From contig CAIVNT010000633.1 of the NCBI GenBank assembly GCA_903907305.1, positions 1-14,826 of the forward strand: a stretch of 14,826 bases of DNA, read 5' to 3'. The notes under the pieces were generated by a model. The model saw only the letters and a program-made list of their open reading frames with translations, was not told the origin of the DNA and did not search any database. Of this stretch, positions 14,723 through 14,826 are shown piece after piece; within the stretch, counting starts at the first letter, position 1; each line of letters opens with the position of its first letter. The position numbers and the translations under genes are program-made. The DNA is from an uncultured Ignavibacteriota bacterium. GTDB taxonomy: Bacteria > Bacteroidota > Ignavibacteria > UBA10030 > UBA8401.

Positions 14723-14826
14723 ATGAAACATAGAAAAAATATTTCGCTAACTGCATTACTGCTCATTGCATATTGCAGTCTGAATGCAACAGTGAAGGTC
14801 GGTTCGTTGTTCACGTCGGAGATGGT
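14723..14826 (+). CDS. Start of an exported protein, possibly sialate O-acetylesterase family (cut by window end)
   Basis: An open frame from ATG 14723 runs off the window after 34 codons. It begins with a clear signal peptide (MKHRKNISLTALLLIAYCSL, then NA) and continues VKVGSLFTSEMV. The pattern of a signal peptide followed by V-x-(L/V)-x-x-L/I-F-x-x-x-MV matches the start of sialate O-acetylesterase-family (SASA) proteins, which in Bacteroidota often remove acetyl groups from polysaccharides. Only about a dozen mature residues are visible, so the family call is tentative, but a real exported protein is likely. The ribosome site is weak. The gene may belong to the same locus (deacetylation of acetylated substrate) or begin a new one; 164 bases of repeat-bearing DNA separate it from kduD. 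Confidence 0.5.
   Translation, partial: MKHRKNISLTALLLIAYCSLNATVKVGSLFTSEM

Noticed and set aside
1..14826. tRNA, rRNA, CRISPR array or transposase gene
   Set aside because: No cloverleaf-like sequence, no regularly spaced direct repeats and no transposase motifs were seen on either strand.

Overview
The window reads as one co-directional plus-strand locus for taking up and breaking down alginate-type uronic-acid oligosaccharides, from a member of the Bacteroidota/Ignavibacteriota side of the FCB group. The lineage call is inference. It rests on a C-terminal type IX secretion (T9SS) sorting domain, PorV-type outer-membrane barrels, a TonB-dependent receptor with a carboxypeptidase-regulatory-like N-terminal domain, and 'xxAQ' signal-peptide ends. 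The lack of a SusD gene beside the receptor, and the form of the sorting domain (PNPF ... APGIYFF ... GKFVVIR), fit Ignavibacteriota-like bacteria better than classical Bacteroidetes.

Layout: (1) 1-118, upstream DNA with a 22-bp inverted repeat; (2) 119-814, a FadR-type GntR regulator; (3) 815-1193, a 379-bp non-coding leader with a palindrome and a foldable RNA segment; (4) 1194-8720, a tight outer-membrane module: TonB-dependent receptor, T9SS-sorted surface protein, PorV-family barrel and a second PorV/FadL-like barrel, joined by gaps of about 12-13 bases or a 4-base overlap; (5) 8790-14558, the catabolic module: short-chain dehydrogenase, PL17 oligoalginate lyase, KdgF cupin, ExuT-like MFS transporter and KduD dehydrogenase; (6) 14559-14722, intergenic repeats; (7) 14723 to the end, the start of an exported protein that looks like a sialate O-acetylesterase-family enzyme.

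Proposed working: oligouronates cross the outer membrane through the TonB receptor, perhaps captured by the T9SS-displayed protein. The PL17 lyase cuts them to unsaturated monouronates in the periplasm, the MFS carrier imports these, KdgF linearises them, and one or both dehydrogenases reduce the keto-uronate toward 2-keto-3-deoxygluconate (KDG). The FadR-type protein is the likely local regulator. An endolytic alginate lyase, KduI, KdgK and Eda are not in the window.

Two dispersed-repeat-type elements sit inside the catabolic module: a 146-bp palindromic element whose right arm contains the lyase start codon, and an inverted-repeat element just before kduD. A fragment of the second type follows kduD. 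Both full elements happen to be open in the frame of the downstream gene, so longest-ORF starts for those genes are wrong.
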